Shown piece after piece: positions 55,168 through 64,000 of a stretch of 64,000 bases of DNA. The translations under genes and the position numbers were made by a program. Below the pieces are notes generated by a model that saw only the letters and a program-made list of their open reading frames with translations, had not been told where the DNA came from and did no database searches. Position 1 is the stretch's first letter. Each line of letters starts with the position of its first letter. This DNA comes from Lachnospiraceae bacterium MD308 (GTDB lineage Bacteria > Bacillota > Clostridia > Lachnospirales > Lachnospiraceae), in the NCBI GenBank assembly GCA_010206225.2, contig VIQU02000017.1:1-64000 (forward strand), given 5' to 3'.

Positions 55168-56451
55168 TTATCTATACTTACATATTCCCAGCAATACTCT
55201 GTCATCCGCCCCCTCATTCGCAAAGCGAATCACCTTATGATCTCTTTTTCGCCTCATCTGAAAGAAAACCTTGCTTTCCGTTGCTTCTGTTTCTATATCC
55301 GACAAGGGAATCCATAGTACGATTCTTTTTTCACTTTTCCATTCAGAATCATTCATCTTAATGTTCCTTAAAACTGTCTTTCCCGTATTTTCCTCTATGA
55401 TTAAAAAAAGTTCCGCTTCTTCATAAAAACCAGAAAATCCATGATTTTCAATCACGACCTCCAGATATCTCTGAGAAACTCTTCTCCGGGAAACTCTTAC
55501 ACGGCAGATTACAAAACGGCTGCCCAGATGACGCCCGATATACTCATAACCGCTTAAGCCCTTCCAACAGCCCGTCTCCTCTACCCGTTCATTTTTCCAA
55601 TGATCCAGCTGCCTTTGCTGATAACTGCTGTTTAAATAACTCAGATGCATGCTTTGCATCTCCTCCGCCGCCTGCCGGTATCCGACCGGCCGCTCTCCGG
55701 CGATGACCTCTCCCCCATTGGGAGCAGAATCAGCAAAATACTTCTGCCACATAAGCTCTTTCTCTCTGGTGCCCTCCCGATAAGTTCCCAGATCTGTAGA
55801 GGAACCGAATATTCCGTCATTAAACAGACCCATTCTTTTTTTTAAGCCCTGCTCTGCTCTTTTATAATCTGTAATATTTCGCCATTGCTCTGGCGTACGC
55901 ACTGCCAGATAGCATTCTCCTCTTACAGCACGATACAAACTGCATATCAGTTCTGACATGTCAGAAACCGTGAGAAATTTGGAATGATGCATCTCTCCCC
56001 AGCTCCCGACAAAAATCCCCTGCAGTATCAGGATATCTGTCGCAAACTTGCAGATAACCTCTCCTAACTGCTCCATATGTTTTTTTATCAAATCTATACT
56101 CTGCGGCTCTTTTTCCATTCCTCTTCCTTTGGAATCATAGGTAAACCGTACGATCATCTGTTTCTGACTGACACGAAACAAATGAAAAATATCAGAGACC
56201 GTCTCCAGCGCCTCCTTTGGAATTTCACATGACTGAAACGCACCGATATCAATCCGCACCAATACAAGATTCTCTTCCCTGCTGATGTCCAAAATACAAC
56301 TCCTCGTTTCCTCAAGCGAAAACTCCGGCGGATTCTGAATCACAAAAGGATAGATATGATACCAGCCGCGGCCGGGATTCCCTAATTCCTTACTGCTTTC
56401 CAGAAACTTTGCCTTCTGGAACCGGATCCTTTTTTTATCTTTCATCCACAT
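55168..56451 (-). CDS. DUF4832 / DUF4874 protein, copy 2
   Basis: The protein has about 427 residues from ATG 56451. It shares with copy 1 the sequence NPGRGWYHIYPFVIQNPPEF, MIVRFTYDSKGRG, LQGIFVGSWGEMHHSKFLT, YLAVRTPEQWRNI and GLFNDGIFGSSTDLGTYREG. The C-terminal beta domain is present. Unlike copy 1 it lacks a clear signal or membrane anchor at this start. It overlaps the GT2 gene upstream by 17 bases. Shared motifs WGEM and NDG may line an active site of a glycoside-hydrolase-like barrel. Confidence 0.85.
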   Translation of the reverse strand: MWMKDKKRIRFQKAKFLESSKELGNPGRGWYHIYPFVIQNPPEFSLEETRSCILDISREENLVLVRIDIGAFQSCEIPKEALETVSDIFHLFRVSQKQMIVRFTYDSKGRGMEKEPQSIDLIKKHMEQLGEVICKFATDILILQGIFVGSWGEMHHSKFLTVSDMSELICSLYRAVRGECYLAVRTPEQWRNITDYKRAEQGLKKRMGLFNDGIFGSSTDLGTYREGTREKELMWQKYFADSAPNGGEVIAGERPVGYRQAAEEMQSMHLSYLNSSYQQRQLDHWKNERVEETGCWKGLSGYEYIGRHLGSRFVICRVRVSRRRVSQRYLEVVIENHGFSGFYEEAELFLIIEENTGKTVLRNIKMNDSEWKSEKRIVLWIPLSDIETEATESKVFFQMRRKRDHKVIRFANEGADDRVLLGICKYR

Positions 56452-57220
56452 TCTGTAAACCCGCCTCAACATCTTCCTTCAATACCCTTATCCGGAAAAT
56501 AACTGCCGGAATCTCAAAAAACATCCGGCACATATACCAAACGGCCGAAACCCCTTTATGCATGCTGCTCCCTCCCGTCCTCGCATGCATGACTGCCGGA
56601 ATCTCTACTATAACAAACTTAAGCAGCAACATCTGAATGATCATATTTGCATCCGGATATTTATCATCAAAATGCCGAAAATCAGAATAATAACAAAACG
56701 CTTTCCGGCTGAGCCCCTGAAGGCCCGTGGTCGGATCCGCTATTTTTCTTCCTGCCGCCGTATAGACCAATAGCCGAAACCACGCATAGGCAATTTTCTT
56801 GAACAAGCTGACCGGAAACGGAGAACTTTCTTTCATAAATCTCGAAGCCAGCACGATATCCGGAGCATGGCCGTTAACATCTGTCTCAAGCAATCTTTTA
56901 TAGATGACTGGAATATTGCATACGTCATGCTGGCCATCTGCATCCATCTGGATCACATGCCGATAATTTTCTTTCACCGCATATTGATAACCCACCCGCA
57001 GGGCATTCCCATATCCCAGCCTGTATATGTTTCTAATCAGGCGATAATGTCCGTCCTGCACGATCCGGGCAGTGGAATCCCAGGAGGCGTCGTCTATGAC
57101 AAGAACATCCGCCAGTTCCTCAATCCGCTGACTTCTGATCTGCTTTAATACTTCCTTTATATTTTTCTCTTCGTTATAAGCCGGTATGATCACCAGTAAT
57201 TCTTTCTGTCTGCTCATCAT
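56435..57220 (-). CDS. Polyprenyl-phosphate glycosyltransferase (DPM1-like GT2)
   Basis: The 261-residue GT2 enzyme is of dolichyl-phosphate-mannose-synthase type: LLVIIPAYNEEKNIKEVLKQ, VIDDASWDSTARIVQ, the metal motif HVIQMDADGQHDVCNIP, and a C-terminal part with KIADPTTGLQGLSRKAFCYY. It probably loads a sugar onto undecaprenyl phosphate for transfer outside the cell, which fits the GT-C-like membrane protein and the DUF2304 protein next to it. Genes overlap on both sides. Confidence 0.9.
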   Translation of the reverse strand: MMSRQKELLVIIPAYNEEKNIKEVLKQIRSQRIEELADVLVIDDASWDSTARIVQDGHYRLIRNIYRLGYGNALRVGYQYAVKENYRHVIQMDADGQHDVCNIPVIYKRLLETDVNGHAPDIVLASRFMKESSPFPVSLFKKIAYAWFRLLVYTAAGRKIADPTTGLQGLSRKAFCYYSDFRHFDDKYPDANMIIQMLLLKFVIVEIPAVMHARTGGSSMHKGVSAVWYMCRMFFEIPAVIFRIRVLKEDVEAGLQNVDER

Positions 57221-58433
57221 CTCTTTCTTCCAGCAACTCCTTTAAAAGCAAATTCTGCTCCTGTGGTATTCTCCTTTTTTCTGCCATATGCCCCAGCCAT
57301 TTTCGTTTCCCTTCGTCCTCCAAAAGCACGGCGATACTGTCTGCAACAGCCACAGGTGTAAGCGCACAGATGATTCCGTCCTCTCCATCCGTCAATAACT
57401 CCCGGTTGCCGTTACAATCTGAGACGACAATTGCACAGCCTAATGTCTGGGCCTCCTGTACTGCAATACTTTTTCCCTCAAACCGGGTTGCATGCACATA
57501 AATATCCGCCTGTACATAAAAAGGATAAGGATTTAAAACGGCTCCCAAAAGTACAAAGTCATCCTGAAGTCCAAGGCATGCAATTTTTTTCTCCAGCTGC
57601 CTCCTTAACTCTCCCTCGCCCAATACATACCATCTGACTTTCTTCCCTGACGTTTTCAAAATGCGCATGGCCTCTATCGCAATATCGTATCCCTTCTGAT
57701 AAGTCAGCCTTCCCACCGTTAACAGCCTGATTCCGTCAAAATTGTCTGAAAATCCTCCCGGCTCCTTTGCCAAAAGACGAATCGCCTCTTGATTCATATA
57801 ATTATGAAAGACAGAAACCTTTTTCGCATATTCCGGATAAAAAGCCTGAAAATGTTCCTTCACTTCACCGGAAATTGCAAAAATACGATGATACTGCCCC
57901 CAGCATGCACGATCCATCTCCTTTGTATATCCTGCGTTTTCATAATCAATGTGTACGAACGCCGCCTTTCTCTTTGCTTTTACGTAATCCGCCACATAAT
58001 AAGCGGAACCGCCCTCCAGCCATGCAACTGCCAGATCAAATTCTGTTTCAAAACGCTCCGCTCCGTCGGAAATCGTCCGCCAGAATAATTTGCTGAACTG
58101 GAACCTTTTCTTTCTTGCCATGTCAGTGAGATTGAGAAAAATGAAGCCTAGCTTCCTGCACCATCTTCCATGGCTCCAGAATGCGTGCAAAACAGTGCGC
58201 GCCATTTTCCTTCTTCCCTCATTTGTAAAGACTGACAGGTCAGAGATCGACTTGTTTAACACACGGACACAGGATGGCAATCCGCGGATCATTTCCCCCT
58301 GTCCCATAAGCACATAGAGAAACATCTCATATTCATCACTGTCTATCTGCCTTAAAAGCTCCAGCAGAGCCTTCTCCGCCCCTGCCCGCCCCAGTGTGTT
58401 GATGACAAACAGAATCTTTTTGCGCTCTTCCAT
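57174..58433 (-). CDS. Family 4 glycosyltransferase
   Basis: The 419-residue GT-B enzyme has an N-terminal donor-acceptor groove (ILFVINTLGRAGAEKALLELL, the GGAE-like loop) and a C-terminal domain with IRLLTVGRLTYQKGYDIAIEAM and the E-x7-E motif in EGKSIAVQE. It uses a nucleotide-activated sugar with retention of configuration. Its 3' end overlaps the GT2 gene by 47 bases, and its start lies within the end of the DUF2304 frame. Confidence 0.92.
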   Translation of the reverse strand: MEERKKILFVINTLGRAGAEKALLELLRQIDSDEYEMFLYVLMGQGEMIRGLPSCVRVLNKSISDLSVFTNEGRRKMARTVLHAFWSHGRWCRKLGFIFLNLTDMARKKRFQFSKLFWRTISDGAERFETEFDLAVAWLEGGSAYYVADYVKAKRKAAFVHIDYENAGYTKEMDRACWGQYHRIFAISGEVKEHFQAFYPEYAKKVSVFHNYMNQEAIRLLAKEPGGFSDNFDGIRLLTVGRLTYQKGYDIAIEAMRILKTSGKKVRWYVLGEGELRRQLEKKIACLGLQDDFVLLGAVLNPYPFYVQADIYVHATRFEGKSIAVQEAQTLGCAIVVSDCNGNRELLTDGEDGIICALTPVAVADSIAVLLEDEGKRKWLGHMAEKRRIPQEQNLLLKELLEERDDEQTERITGDHTGL

Positions 58434-58764
58434 CTGATTCAGACATTATCCTTTCATTTTCTCCTAACAGTAAAGATACACAGATCGCCAATTCCTGATT
58501 TTTCATCTTCAGCTCTGAAAGCTTTACGCTTACGAAAAATCCCCCTGCAAAAAATAAGATACTGGCAGCTAACAATCCTGCATCCGACTTCTTACATACC
58601 TTTCTGACCAGACCGAAAAAGGGGGACACTGCTCCTCCTACTATAAGAAGCGTCCCCAAAATCCCCCATAGCCCTGCATAATCCGCCGTCAGTTTTTTTT
58701 CAGCGCGAAACCATAAAACGGCCAGTACGGTCACGACTCCCGCAATGATCATTACCAGTCTCAT
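58336..58764 (-). CDS. DUF2304 membrane protein
   Basis: The 142-residue protein has three membrane helices at about residues 1-17, 30-50 and 63-82 (MIIAGVVTVLAVLWF; LWGILGTLLIVGGAVSPFFG; AASILFFAGGFFVSVKL), the normal DUF2304 layout, ending near residue 105. The last ~36 residues overlap the GT4 gene and look like readthrough in a non-selected frame (QHTGAGRGGEGSAG). DUF2304 proteins accompany DPM1-like GT2 enzymes; a helper role for the lipid-linked sugar step is likely. Confidence 0.82.
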   Translation of the reverse strand: MRLVMIIAGVVTVLAVLWFRAEKKLTADYAGLWGILGTLLIVGGAVSPFFGLVRKVCKKSDAGLLAASILFFAGGFFVSVKLSELKMKNQELAICVSLLLGENERIMSESDGRAQKDSVCHQHTGAGRGGEGSAGAFKADRQ

Positions 58765-60230
58765 CTCTCTGCCGCTTCTTTCGCACTCTCATCTTCTCTT
58801 TTATAGACCATTCCGGACGGCATCGGAACATTCTCCTGCTTTAAGATAAAGCCCTGACAGAAAATATGCGTATCCAGATTTCTTTCCACCCAGCGCAGCC
58901 GCAAATACGCGACCGTCCATCCAAGGAAAGAACCCACGACCAGACCGATCCCGTACCAGATCTCCGGCAGTCTCATTGACAAGATACTCCCAAAGAACGT
59001 AAAAAAGAAAAAGCTGAGTACTGTCATGACGGCTCCCTTAAGATCGCTGAAATAATATAAAAGCAAAAGCGCCGCATACATCAGGAACATTATGAAATAC
59101 CCTGCGGCCAGACAAGGGTAGATACGCATAACGCTTCCTGCGAATCCAAACTGAGGCAGGAATACGACACAGAGCAGATACGCTACCACAGAAATAATGA
59201 ACTGCACACGCACAAGATTCATCAGCTCATTTCCCAGCTGACGGAACAGCCTCTTCTTGGCATTCTCGATATCCGCCTTTTTCCCGCCGATAACCGCCTC
59301 TGAATATGCTTTATACTTTTCAAAGAAATGCATTTCCATATGCGTGATAAAGATAACTGTAGCAGACAGATTCGTGAACAGTGCAAGACAGGTTGCCATA
59401 TCATACGGCTGATTAAACACGAAGCTTTTTACAAGCACTCTCCTGTCATCTCCTGTCCAGAACACAAAATTATGGACATACAATCCGCAGACGTAAAAAA
59501 AGTTTGTAATTACAAGCTGCCACCATCTTACAAAATATCCAAGAACCGGTTTATACCGGTTGCTGTTCTTAAGGAAATACCTTTTTACCGCGGCAAACTC
59601 CATCACTGCGATCAGCAAAAAGCCTGCCGTAAGCGCCGTAAGCATACTCTCTGAAATTCCCCACCGGCACAGGAATCTAAGTACAAGAGAAATAAGAAAT
59701 GCTGCCACCATACCTAAAAAGAAAAACAGAGAGATACGCTCATAATCCTTGCAGATCGACAGGTAGATCATTGAATAAAATACCAGTATCATACAGATAT
59801 AAGCGCAAAATTCCAAAAAGACATAAAAAATACCGACTCCGCCCACAAAATGCTCCCACAGGCAGAAGGCAGCTCCAAGTATACTGCCCGGTACCAGATT
59901 CAAGATCAATCCTATATAATAGCAGGGCAGAATATCCTGATAACGCTCCTCATAAATGGCATCCTGCACATACTTGGATAACACTGCATTAAATGCAGAC
60001 ACTACTAAAAGAGAAAAGATAAACACATACAATACCGTACAGGAAAACAATTCTCTTTCCAGATAAGATATTTCATCAAACCCAAGCACCCACCCCATCA
60101 GCAGGATGCCTAAAATGACCACCAGCGTCGGAGCTATCGTAATGATAATACTGTAAGTAAATCCTGCAATATCTGCCGCAATCGACTTTTTTTCAAATAT
60201 CCGGTTTAATCTGACGCCTACGCCTGCCAT
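58761..60230 (-). CDS. pelG: PelG-type polysaccharide transporter
   Basis: The 489-residue integral membrane protein has about 12 helices and the PelG signature near the start (MAGVGVRLNRIFEKKSIAAD, YSIIITIAPTLVVILGIL). PelG is a MOP-superfamily flippase-like protein that forms the inner-membrane polymerase/export complex with PelD, PelE and PelF. Its start overlaps the pelF gene by 13 bases. The C-terminus is charged and cytosolic. Confidence 0.92.
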   Translation of the reverse strand: MAGVGVRLNRIFEKKSIAADIAGFTYSIIITIAPTLVVILGILLMGWVLGFDEISYLERELFSCTVLYVFIFSLLVVSAFNAVLSKYVQDAIYEERYQDILPCYYIGLILNLVPGSILGAAFCLWEHFVGGVGIFYVFLEFCAYICMILVFYSMIYLSICKDYERISLFFFLGMVAAFLISLVLRFLCRWGISESMLTALTAGFLLIAVMEFAAVKRYFLKNSNRYKPVLGYFVRWWQLVITNFFYVCGLYVHNFVFWTGDDRRVLVKSFVFNQPYDMATCLALFTNLSATVIFITHMEMHFFEKYKAYSEAVIGGKKADIENAKKRLFRQLGNELMNLVRVQFIISVVAYLLCVVFLPQFGFAGSVMRIYPCLAAGYFIMFLMYAALLLLYYFSDLKGAVMTVLSFFFFTFFGSILSMRLPEIWYGIGLVVGSFLGWTVAYLRLRWVERNLDTHIFCQGFILKQENVPMPSGMVYKREDESAKEAAER

Positions 60231-61678
60231 TTTTCCATTCCTCCGTTTTCTGTCCCATTCGTTTCTTCTTCTCCTGCAAGTTTTTTATAGAGGTCTCTGT
60301 ATGCATCCTGCAAATATTCAAAACGGTATCGGGATACTACCCGTCTTAAGCCGTTCTCTCCCATACGGCTGCGCAGCGTTTCATCATGAGCTAATGTAAG
60401 GATTGCTTGGGCAATCTCTTCAACATGCATAATACGCGTAATAATGCCTGCCTCTCCATAATCGTCATTCTCTCCAAGTATCAGCCCCCGACAGTTCCCC
60501 ACATCTGTAGCTATGACTGGCTTACACGACGCAAAACCTTCAAGAATCGTCAGCGGCTGTCCCTCGCTGATACTAGTCAGGATCAGCATATCCATCTTCC
60601 CGTAATATTCCGTGACATCCACCCGTCCTGTGAATACGACATCTGAAATACCCATGATCCGCACCAGTTCATAACAGTCCTTTGCATACTCATCTTCTTC
60701 CTCACAGGTACCCATGATCCAAAGCTTTAAGGAAGGCTCCATCTCCTTCGCAAATCCAAATGCCTGGATCATCGTCATGATATCTTTAATCGGAGTCACA
60801 CGCACAACTGCTCCAATGTTGACGTATTTTTTCTCATTCTCTGTCTTTCCCGGAAGATTTTGAAACTTCTCTACTTCAATCCCATTTGGCACAATCCGTA
60901 TTTTATTCGGATCACATCCCAGCTCCGTCTGAAGCTCTCTCGCATGCTCATAAAGACATGTGACTGCATCTGCCCTGTCATATGCCAGTGCAGACATTTT
61001 CCGAAACTGCTCGATCCATATGTCTTTATAGATTCCCTGCACCCACTTTGCCTTAATCAGTTCTTCTTCGCGCTCTCTTGTATAGACGCCATGCTCTGAT
61101 ATAAGCAGACGCCCTCCATACATATATTTCGCCATACTCCCCAACACGCCTGCATAACCAGTACATGTACAATGGTAGATATCTGCTTTCGGTATCTTCA
61201 TCCTGAGCGCCATAAACAAAGGCAGATAGATGGAACGCAGCATCCACAGAAAATCGGCAAATACCATCTGATTGTAATTTAATTTATAATACTCTGTAAC
61301 TGCATTCAGGAAATCAGGGCCCATCAGCATGTCGTTTAAAGAGATTCCGGATTTTTGGAAAAAGTCAAATAAAAGCTCCCACTTTATCTGCTCTCCAAGC
61401 AAGAGACTAAGCAGAGCCTGATGTTCCCTTTTATTCATTCGCACTCTGCGCCGCGCCCGCCTTTTCCCCCAATCGGAATCATTCAGATACAGTTCATGTA
61501 TCTCTGTCACATTTTCAGGTATTTCATATACATATTTCCCCCGCATGGAACGATCTGCCACGATCGACAGTATCACAAACTCGTGTTCGGGATAAGAGTG
61601 TATCAGCCCGTTCAGCCATTCAGACACACCCCCTACAATATATGGATAACATCCTTCCGCTATTATACAAATTCTCAT
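60218..61678 (-). CDS. pelF: PelF-type glycosyltransferase
   Basis: From ATG 61678 (AAGGGAAGG upstream) the protein has 486 residues. It begins MRICIIAEGCYPYIVGGVSE, the characteristic PelF start, and continues with ISEHGVYTREREEELIKAKW and VNIGAVVRVTPIKDIMTMIQ. The C-terminal donor site shows E-x7-E in EGQPLTILE. PelF is the soluble UDP-sugar-dependent glycosyltransferase that makes Pel polysaccharide (GalNAc-rich in characterised cases). The donor here is inferred only. Confidence 0.95.
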   Translation of the reverse strand: MRICIIAEGCYPYIVGGVSEWLNGLIHSYPEHEFVILSIVADRSMRGKYVYEIPENVTEIHELYLNDSDWGKRRARRRVRMNKREHQALLSLLLGEQIKWELLFDFFQKSGISLNDMLMGPDFLNAVTEYYKLNYNQMVFADFLWMLRSIYLPLFMALRMKIPKADIYHCTCTGYAGVLGSMAKYMYGGRLLISEHGVYTREREEELIKAKWVQGIYKDIWIEQFRKMSALAYDRADAVTCLYEHARELQTELGCDPNKIRIVPNGIEVEKFQNLPGKTENEKKYVNIGAVVRVTPIKDIMTMIQAFGFAKEMEPSLKLWIMGTCEEEDEYAKDCYELVRIMGISDVVFTGRVDVTEYYGKMDMLILTSISEGQPLTILEGFASCKPVIATDVGNCRGLILGENDDYGEAGIITRIMHVEEIAQAILTLAHDETLRSRMGENGLRRVVSRYRFEYLQDAYRDLYKKLAGEEETNGTENGGMEKWQA

Positions 61679-61706
61679 TGCATTCCTTCCCTTTCGGCAA
61701 TATGCT

Positions 61707-63536
61707 CTATTCTTCCAAAGGCGCAAGATCGATCGTCACCTGATCTTCTTTTGCCTCAATCAAATACACGCCTTTCTCCAACCGCTGACACTCTCCGCCT
61801 TCTACGCGGTTCACCGACTCCTGCTCCGTCCTGAGGAGAAACCATACCGAACTCTCCATGCTGGTATACTCAAGAGTAATCTTATTATCTTCCCGCTTCT
61901 GCGTATAATCAACCGCCATAAAATTGCGGATTCTCTGATCGCACTCTGATACGGTCGTACCTGAGAAAGCATGAAAATTTTTCCAGTAGTACCGGATGTT
62001 CCAATTAAAATCAGAAGCCAGCTCATCGATTCCCTCTTGTCCTTCCTCCGGATAAACTCCCTCGCTTACATCCATCCGGACACTGGTATAAGCAAGCGCT
62101 GTCTCCACACTTCTAACCCGGAAATCCTCCATATATGTATGTCTTGTTCCATCGCTAAGTACGCTCTGTTTTGTAATACTGTCTGAAAGGTATCCGATAA
62201 CCTCGCTGCTTCCGCTATAATCACCCACGATGGTCCGCACAGATTCAAGCAGCTCTTCCTGCAGAGCCGACTCTACCTCTGCCTCTGTCATCTCTCCCGC
62301 ATAAAAGGAAGTGAACTTATAACTGGGAAGCGCCTTGTTCATAAAACGCCAATCCTCCTGAAGCTTCTGTCCGACAGGAGTATCTGACACACTCTCGCCG
62401 GACAGCCCGGTCTCCGCACTCTGCTCTTTGATCCGCTTCATATAAAACTCAAGATTTGTCTGACTGGGGATATTGTCCTCCTCATAATCATATTGCGGCG
62501 TTATCATACAGGAAAGTCCCAGCGTATTCTTCCGATACGCAGATATGACCGACGGCCATGCAATATTCCAAAGCACATCCGACATCGACTGCCCGTAACG
62601 CCGCCTCATCTCTTCCTCATTTTCTGAAGCAAGGGAAGGATAGTTTACGATCAGCATATTCTGTGCGTTCACTACCGGATATATGTCATACTTCCTGATC
62701 TTTGCAGACATTGCAGACAACAGCCCAAGTCCAGCCGCATCCTCCATATAACTTCCATTTACAGCAAACACATGAGCGCTCCCGCACGGATTTTCCCAAA
62801 TAACCGCAGGATATTCCTCTTCCTTCATTTCTTTCTCTGGAAGTCCCTGCATATATGCCTCGGCCTTAGGATCCAGCGTATACCACGGAAATGTAAGCTC
62901 CATATCCTGACGCTTCTTTGTTTCTTCTTTATCTTCACTTTGATATACTGTTTCTCCTCCAATCAGAAAGCCTTCCTTGAGACGAATTCCTTCTACAGAT
63001 GCAGTTGCTTCCTTAACCTCTTTGATTCCCAAAAGCCGCTTTAACTCCGGCATTTCCTCTATCACAGATGTATCCGGCAAATTACAGAAGATGAGATTGA
63101 TTCCCTTTTTTGTATATTCCGTTAAAAGCGAACACAAATCCTCCTGCCGCCAGTCAATTCCCGCGGCATCCATGATCAGAAACTCTGGATTTTGCGTCTC
63201 CTCCTCTTCTCCTGCCGCCTGATACTCCTCTATTGTCCCAAACTTATGAATCTCACGTTTTGTATAGACAGCCCAGTTATAGACAACCATACCGATCGGC
63301 TCACTTCCGCCGCCGATATAGATCACTCTTCTGCGGGTTTCATCGCCGATACCCCCGCCCTCTTTCCCGCCCGTCTCATAGGCGGTACTGCGTGTGGAAA
63401 GCTGCTCTCTGTCAAGCGCATACGGATTTTTCTCATATCCTTTCCAACTCTCTAACACAACGTTCGTAAACTGAAACAGTAAGAACAAAATAAACATTAC
63501 GATCGTAATAGTAAAATAATTTCTACGTGATACCAT
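61707..63536 (-). CDS. PelA-like DUF2194 protein
   Basis: The 609-residue protein has an N-terminal membrane anchor (NYFTITIVMFILFLLFQF), a Rossmann-like domain (RVIYIGGGSEPIGMVVYNWA; KGINLIFCNLPDTSV) and a C-terminal DUF2194-type domain with LGLSCMITPQYDYEEDN, comparable to the deacetylase part of PelA in Gram-positive pel loci. I do not see the HxxxH motif of active NodB-type deacetylases, so enzymatic activity is doubtful. It precedes pelF by 28 bases and is likely extracytoplasmic, helping to modify or guide the polymer. Confidence 0.75.
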   Translation of the reverse strand: MVSRRNYFTITIVMFILFLLFQFTNVVLESWKGYEKNPYALDREQLSTRSTAYETGGKEGGGIGDETRRRVIYIGGGSEPIGMVVYNWAVYTKREIHKFGTIEEYQAAGEEEETQNPEFLIMDAAGIDWRQEDLCSLLTEYTKKGINLIFCNLPDTSVIEEMPELKRLLGIKEVKEATASVEGIRLKEGFLIGGETVYQSEDKEETKKRQDMELTFPWYTLDPKAEAYMQGLPEKEMKEEEYPAVIWENPCGSAHVFAVNGSYMEDAAGLGLLSAMSAKIRKYDIYPVVNAQNMLIVNYPSLASENEEEMRRRYGQSMSDVLWNIAWPSVISAYRKNTLGLSCMITPQYDYEEDNIPSQTNLEFYMKRIKEQSAETGLSGESVSDTPVGQKLQEDWRFMNKALPSYKFTSFYAGEMTEAEVESALQEELLESVRTIVGDYSGSSEVIGYLSDSITKQSVLSDGTRHTYMEDFRVRSVETALAYTSVRMDVSEGVYPEEGQEGIDELASDFNWNIRYYWKNFHAFSGTTVSECDQRIRNFMAVDYTQKREDNKITLEYTSMESSVWFLLRTEQESVNRVEGGECQRLEKGVYLIEAKEDQVTIDLAPLEE

Positions 63537-63549
63537 CTTTACTCTCTCC

Positions 63550-64000
63550 TCAACTGAAAATCCGAATCATTTCCAGTGTCTCGCTGTCAATGACCACATC
63601 TGATTTTTTCAGGGCGTTCAGCGTCTCAAAAAAAGCTTCCCTGTCTTTTAACAAAAAATAAAGCTTCAGTCTGCATGTATAGGCGCACAACTCCTCCGGG
63701 AACTGCTCCGCAAGCCTCATGCACCATTTTCTGGCGCTTTCAAACTCCCCAATCTCCATCAGCCGCAGACACAGACCTTCGTATCGTTCTCCGGTCATCA
63801 CTGCAGCATTCTTACTATATAAGATCTCTGCGGTCTCTTCCATCATCCTGACAAAACCGCTTTGCTCTAATTCTGTAAACACCTTCTCTTTCAAAGTATG
63901 ATTCATATAATCTATCAGTTTTTCCTCGTATTCCGTCTGTTCAGAATTTTCCTCCCATATCTTCGTATACATCTTTCTCACATTCATACGGAATTCATTC
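63550..64000 (-). CDS. PelE-like helical-repeat protein (5' end outside window)
   Basis: The frame is open to the right edge of the window without a stop, so the start may be outside; ATG 63987 would be an internal option. About 145 residues are helical with TPR-like pairs (YEGLCLRLMEIGEFESARKW, LAEQFPEELCAYTCRLKLYFL). PelE proteins of Gram-positive pel loci have N-terminal membrane helices followed by TPRs and lie just before PelA, exactly this position. It ends 13 bases before the PelA-like gene. Confidence 0.6.
   Translation of the reverse strand, partial: NEFRMNVRKMYTKIWEENSEQTEYEEKLIDYMNHTLKEKVFTELEQSGFVRMMEETAEILYSKNAAVMTGERYEGLCLRLMEIGEFESARKWCMRLAEQFPEELCAYTCRLKLYFLLKDREAFFETLNALKKSDVVIDSETLEMIRIFS

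Noticed and set aside
1-64000. CRISPR arrays or cas genes
   Set aside because: No regularly spaced direct repeats and no Cas-like proteins were seen on either strand.
1-64000. Diversity-generating retroelement acting on the receptor-binding gene
   Set aside because: No reverse transcriptase, template repeat or Avd-like gene was found near the fibre gene or elsewhere.

Overview
The window looks like the chromosome of a low-to-medium GC, Gram-positive anaerobe of the Clostridia, most likely a gut Lachnospiraceae. Supporting this are a CotJC-type spore-coat catalase remnant, an HtrA protease, a BspA-type repeat protein, a Gram-positive Pel-like polysaccharide locus, and prophage and conjugative-element modules typical of that family. 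No species can be named from the sequence alone. Nearly all genes lie on the minus strand.

Region 1 (1-22.4 kb) is a GC-rich, incomplete siphovirus-type prophage. In the direction of transcription it runs: 3' half of an HK97 major capsid gene, head-tail connector, head closure, gp10-like protein, tail completion, phi13-type major tail protein, tail assembly chaperones joined by a -1 frameshift, tape measure, small tail protein, baseplate/hub, receptor-binding protein, holin, three-domain endolysin, a small protein, and three tandem large serine recombinases. Terminase, portal, protease and the 5' half of the capsid gene are absent. Two AT-rich cargo cassettes interrupt the tail genes. One (17.7-19.1 kb) carries a two-gene membrane-protein system with its own promoter. 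The other (11.6-14.2 kb) carries YdeI-, YjdF-, HEAT- and GNAT-type genes, a yjdF-type riboswitch and a repeated promoter-like motif.

Region 2 (22.4-29.2 kb) is a fragment of a plasmid or integrative element: SymE-like protein, ParA, ParB, a small protein, a long non-coding segment and a KTR-type zinc protein. A 3.4-kb recombinase-in-trio (RIT) element with imperfect 30-bp terminal inverted repeats splits parA in two.

Region 3 (29.2-34.2 kb) is an AT-rich patchwork. It holds an acetolactate synthase operon (ilvB-ilvN) behind a TetR regulator, an AbiE locus reduced to its antitoxin gene plus a toxin stub, a P-loop ATPase scrap, and truncated genes including a CotJC-type catalase.

Region 4 (34.2-39.5 kb) is ordinary chromosome: a secreted leucine-rich-repeat protein with a papain-like domain, a zinc-ribbon membrane protein, HtrA, a lipoprotein-sized membrane-anchored protein and tRNA-Arg(CCG).

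Region 5 (39.5-64 kb) is one long minus-strand surface-polysaccharide locus. It begins beyond the right edge with Pel-type genes (PelE-like, PelA-like, PelF, PelG). It continues through DUF2304, GT4 and GT2 genes, two DUF4832 proteins around a large membrane protein, an FrhB-type protein with a polysaccharide pyruvyl transferase, several GT2 enzymes, an ABC exporter and a DUF1919 protein. It ends in a CotH kinase - VTC domain - DUF4956 trio. Overlapping or near-touching genes suggest one or few transcripts. Together they could synthesise, decorate (pyruvyl, possibly phosphoryl groups) and export a cell-surface polymer.
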